Source: Plumapathes pennacea
Taxonomy: Eukaryota > Cnidaria > Anthozoa > Antipatharia > Myriopathidae
Length of the DNA stretch: 64,000 nt
Direction of reading: 5' to 3'
NCBI GenBank assembly: GCA_964036295.1
Contig: OZ038466.1
Location: 7,714,001-7,778,000 of the forward strand
Below the pieces are notes generated by a model. The model was not told the DNA's origin. It saw only the letters and a program-made list of their open reading frames with translations, and ran no database searches. The translations under genes were made by a program, and so were the position numbers. Shown one piece after another: positions 62,801 through 64,000 of this stretch. Each line of letters opens with the position of its first letter. The first letter of the stretch is position 1.

Positions 62801-64000
62801 TTGGCAGTTCTTGCGTCTTCTCCAAGCTTATTTTGGCGAACTTGAAGTCTTCTGTTTAGCACTTCAAGAGTTCCGTCCAGGTCTCCATTTACAACAGGAT
62901 AGAGACTCAGAATAGTACAGAACTGAACACTCAGGGGATGGCTGACAGACGCATTAGTGGCATCTTGGTCAACTTCGGTCTTCTCATTGGTTTCTACGGC
63001 GTCTTGCACAGTTTCAATATCTGGCGAGAGTCTGTCTAGTTCTCCAATTTGCAGTTTCGGAAGTCCATGCTCCAGACACACCTCCGCAGCCTTCTTTAGA
63101 CATTGTTTCGCTTGGTCATGATTCTCTTTCCTTTGATGTATGTAAGCCAAGAAGTAGAGAGAGAGGGACTTGACAATTGGGTCTTCATCGCTACCATCCA
63201 TTTCCCTGATGCCTTTGTAGATAAGTTCTATTCCCTCCTCTATTTTGTTCTGATTGGTCAAGAAGATACCCTTATAGCACAGCAACTTTCCCTTTGTGAT
63301 TCCTGCTACTTCTTCAGGCGATACAGGAAATGGACCATAGCCATCAAAATCTTGTAACAGCAGGCGAATTAGGAGCTGGGAAGATAGAATTTTGCTTCTC
63401 CTGGTCTTGTCATTTCTTCTGTCTGCTTCTTTCAGACAAACTGAAAGCAGGTCTTTGTATTCTCTGTTCGATAAGACATGCTCTAAGAAGAACTCAGAGC
63501 TTGTCTTACTGATTTTGACGGTGACCTGGTCATAGAATTCGTCACGTTGTACACTTTGCGTGAGAGCTTCACAAATGTTGCCCCGCTCTGTCAGGAATGA
63601 CGCAACCACTCCTTGCCAAGCGTCACTTTGATACTTGTTGTTCAGTCGTTGGAAAAGACCCAAGTAATGCATGAAAAATCGCCGCGTTGCCTCTTCGTAT
63701 GCCGCCTGAATTTCTTCCGGTGGCTTGTCTTGAACTTTGGTATGGCAATACGAATGCAGAAGAGGATGAAGCCTGTACCTCTTTGAAGCTTCGTCATACT
63801 CTAGTAATGACCTTGCTTCGAGTTTCGCAAGAGCCTTCTTGATGGGTATTCCATCCTCTACATTGAGCACGGCGCTTGCAGCTGCGGCGTCGAAAGACCC
63901 GCGGAACACTTCTAATAACAGGAAATTCGTCTGAGAACTTTCAGATAGGCGTTCAAATGAATCATCAAAGAGTTTTTGGAATCTGAGTTTGTCGGGTGCA
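50051..64000 (-). CDS. Gene C': HEPN-STAND-TPR-SH2-SH3 paralogue (5' part beyond window)
   Basis: Exons: 61798 to the window end (winged helix/NB-ARC end and TPR array, open throughout), 61053-61244 and 54127-54315 (SH2: WFWGPMLRQESEAF, FLIRESES, LHFRMKR), 51795-52070, 51440-51677, 51115-51152, 50453-50662 (three SH3 domains with GWWRG and GWFP), 50051-50074 (VTPSDAS, stop). Splice sites and phases match gene C. A fourth SH3-like exon copy at about 52193-52450 lacks part of the domain and is frame-broken, so it is probably skipped. TPR residues agree closely with C, but C' lacks the extra two-TPR block and both frame-breaking indels, so it looks functional as far as visible. HEPN and the P-loop lie outside the window. 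The SH2 is split by a 6.7 kb intron swollen by transposons. Confidence 0.85.
50767..50800. repeat. Poly(G) tract in the SH3-1 intron of gene C'
   Basis: An uninterrupted run of about 30 G after GAGGAGAG, at the position equivalent to 35426 in gene C. Confidence 0.9.
52912..54010 (+). mobile_element. Candidate solo LTR-like retroelement fossil
   Basis: Comparison with gene C (GGAGCATTTACCTTATGCC, about 37054) shows that C' carries about 1.1 kb extra between GGAGCATTT and CTTATGCC. The insert ends with an ATTAAA signal, then GGCCTCCGTTCCTGATCCTC and CCACAG, as does the element at 46725. It has no coding capacity. It is younger than the B/C duplication. The exact ends and family are uncertain. 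Confidence 0.4.
54700..55080. mobile_element. Foldback element in the C' SH2 intron
   Basis: Arms of about 94 bases (54790-54884 and 54943-55035) are inverted copies containing TGGTTGGATCG, AGTGAGCACCAACTTTACAA and CTGGGTAG. The 58-base spacer holds nothing recognised. Confidence 0.8.
55080..56030. other. Intronic stretch of C'; nothing recognised
   Basis: No exon or clear repeat. The small plus frames at 55503-55907 overlap one another in different frames and look fortuitous. Confidence 0.5.
56100..56894 (+). CDS. LINE ORF1 protein (coiled coil plus L1-type RNA-binding domains)
   Basis: 264 residues. An N-terminal coiled coil (about 75-115) is followed by EQYTRRTNVRIFGIPE, the start of the RRM-like domain typical of L1-family ORF1p (transposase_22), and by a basic C-terminal domain (RPIIVRLVRHNTKVEILRKR). 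This protein acts as a nucleic-acid chaperone in LINE particles. The start ATG follows an in-frame 5' leader and is the first of the frame. Confidence 0.85.
   Translation: MGKPKGATKAVASPEKSGDSFLDDVWAKLEIKLNDWIASTLPAIVKDLLKAQASKAVDDYVSSSEFTSSLPESILFDAAEQKDSHMATETKITNLQCTNSRLLEQIDDLEQYTRRTNVRIFGIPEAADDVKENTDDLAINFFASELGVQLSASDISRSHRVGKRSPTKPRPIIVRLVRHNTKVEILRKRRLLKENKRPYNVQEDLTIARRNILKYLSQEINSGIVTKVWTNDGTILFRPTQHSSTIERCTTIGKCKELIKKYSS
57183..58703 (+). CDS. LINE ORF2, N-terminal part (PHD-like finger and EEP endonuclease)
   Basis: The first 70 residues hold a C/H-rich finger (CSICHF, CNICLEKTHIKC, WFCPACTS). An apurinic-like endonuclease follows: HLNIRSL, ITETWLDE (catalytic Glu), LMGDFNINV (Asp/Asn) and ISDHLPIF (Asp/His) are all in order. 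The frame stops at 58703, just where the reverse transcriptase should begin (NKYRNKYNNIIKIARKL). Codons before the ATG at about 57198 may not be translated. Confidence 0.85.
   Translation: MLLYLMPTRNPCSICHFSVHQNHRAMYCNICLEKTHIKCAKLTQDDFNNLCATGDTWFCPACTSAIFPFNHLDDDEDYYLAIYDLQHIFDSHFDIDSIKTKHFNPFLEDPDSHHLLLNSDIDPDNNIFVGNSNILTKCAYYTSKEFNKLYSKPTESFSLFHLNIRSLKKHSEELSEYLQALDISFSALGITETWLDEHNKDIFNLPGFNFLSNVRDHKKGGGVGLYIDSKYNYKARPDLASNNSKIYESVFAELTQTNRKNIIIGCVYKPPEVSVDDFNESINSVLSRISFENKTTYLMGDFNINVLNADTHKPTKDFLDLLNTNSFYPLISKPTRITDHSATLIDNIFTNNLDCDITSGLFYTDISDHLPIFQMTNLKLTYDMHPQPRYSRMISSSNIQSFRLKLLRTDWSSIINAPSASDAYDQFSDYLTPMYNQCFPIKQINSMSQKNSKPWFTPGLLASCRRKNSLYKQAKINPTPENKMKYNKYRNKYNNIIKIARKLDNH
58725..59043 (+). 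pseudogene. LINE ORF2 C-terminal fragment
   Basis: A plus frame reads PLFDRLNILTIFNIYKLQIS ... HDHNTRHKHDLH ... APNIWNSIPLSIRQSLKQFN and ends at a stop. This is the typical C-terminal tail following the reverse transcriptase in CR1/L2-like elements. It is separated from the endonuclease part by the deletion. Confidence 0.75.
59394..60334. mobile_element. Large foldback element, CAACATGTTG family
   Basis: Arms of about 180 bases (59394-59585 and 60155-60334) are inverted copies: TTGGTTCATGCTTTTAGC pairs with the right end, followed by CTATCGAGTTATGGATGCAC and GCAAACGAACGCAACATGTT. Multiple CAACATGTTG and CAACATCGCCCAACAT units line the arms. The roughly 570 bp core holds no coding sequence. 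It lies 41 bases from the LINE tail. The smaller element at 27590 has related ends. Confidence 0.85.
60655..60715. repeat. Poly(C) plus CTCATAAAACATGAACGGTCC, copy 3
   Basis: C-rich run, then ATCTCATAAAACATGAACGG followed by TCCCTA. It is in the same relative location of C' as the 37790 copy in C. Confidence 0.75.
61738..61775. repeat. CTCATAAAA-AACGGTCC motif, inverted copy 4
   Basis: GGGACCGTTAATTTTCTATG followed by AGGTAGGGGGG is the reverse complement of the poly(C) motif. It lies just downstream of the TPR exon donor of C'. Confidence 0.6.

Larger units (their letters stand above)
47586..64000. repeat. Segmental duplication, unit 2 (genes B' and C', open at window end)
   Basis: Colinear with unit 1 from 30990 onward. 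It is longer mainly because of insertions in the SH2-splitting intron of C' (54.65-60.44 kb) and at 52.9-54.0 kb. It lacks at least three MITEs found in unit 1 (31111, 33165, 34815). Confidence 0.85.

Overview
This is eukaryotic, intron-rich animal DNA with about 40% GC by eye, many short inverted-repeat transposons and a metazoan cullin-4 gene. The STAND/HEPN and thrombospondin-receptor genes, the (CCCTAA)-type interstitial repeats and the density of MITEs suggest an anthozoan cnidarian, most likely a stony coral. That assignment is inference; no species marker is visible.

Region 1 (about 0.8-16.4 kb) is a complete cullin-4 (CUL4) gene on the minus strand. It has 23 recognisable exons giving an 825-residue protein, and its introns hold at least nine small transposons. 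Its promoter lies near 16.2-16.5 kb and carries NRF1-like and ZNF143-like motifs. Region 2 (16.6-24.9 kb) is poor in genes. It holds the remains of an unrecognised minus-strand gene whose exons are tandemly duplicated and partly decayed (17.5-20.5 kb), AT-rich and telomere-like simple repeats, and a large foldback element (about 20.96-21.79 kb).

Region 3 (24.97-64 kb) is the most interesting. Gene A (24,974-28,741, +) is a four-exon single-pass receptor with a signal peptide, one thrombospondin type-1 (TSP1) domain, a membrane helix and a tail carrying RxxPxxP SH3 ligands and a terminal ITIM-like tyrosine motif. A segmental duplication follows, in two units. Each unit holds a small TSP1 receptor (B at 29.9-32.5 kb; B' at 47.8-48.8 kb; +) facing, tail to tail, a large minus-strand gene (C at 34.5-43.1 kb; C' from 50.05 kb to beyond the window end). 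C encodes HEPN (DZIP3-like, RNTLCH motif) - coiled coil - NB-ARC ATPase - TPR array - SH2 - three SH3 domains - a seven-residue tail. The exon sum of C is exactly two indels away from one open frame of about 1,721 residues. C' has an open frame through the same TPR region. The fusion of a STAND/NLR-like HEPN protein to a complete SH2-SH3-SH3-SH3 adaptor, next to receptors with tyrosine and proline motifs, suggests a receptor-to-NLR signalling module. The pairing is inference.

The two units differ by transposon insertions that give nearly exact empty sites: a 325 bp TTA-duplicating MITE, a foldback MITE, and in C' a 6.7 kb intron containing a deleted non-LTR retrotransposon (about 56.0-59.35 kb) and two foldback elements. 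Two retroelement terminal fossils (46.7-47.6 and 52.9-54.0 kb) lie around unit 2.
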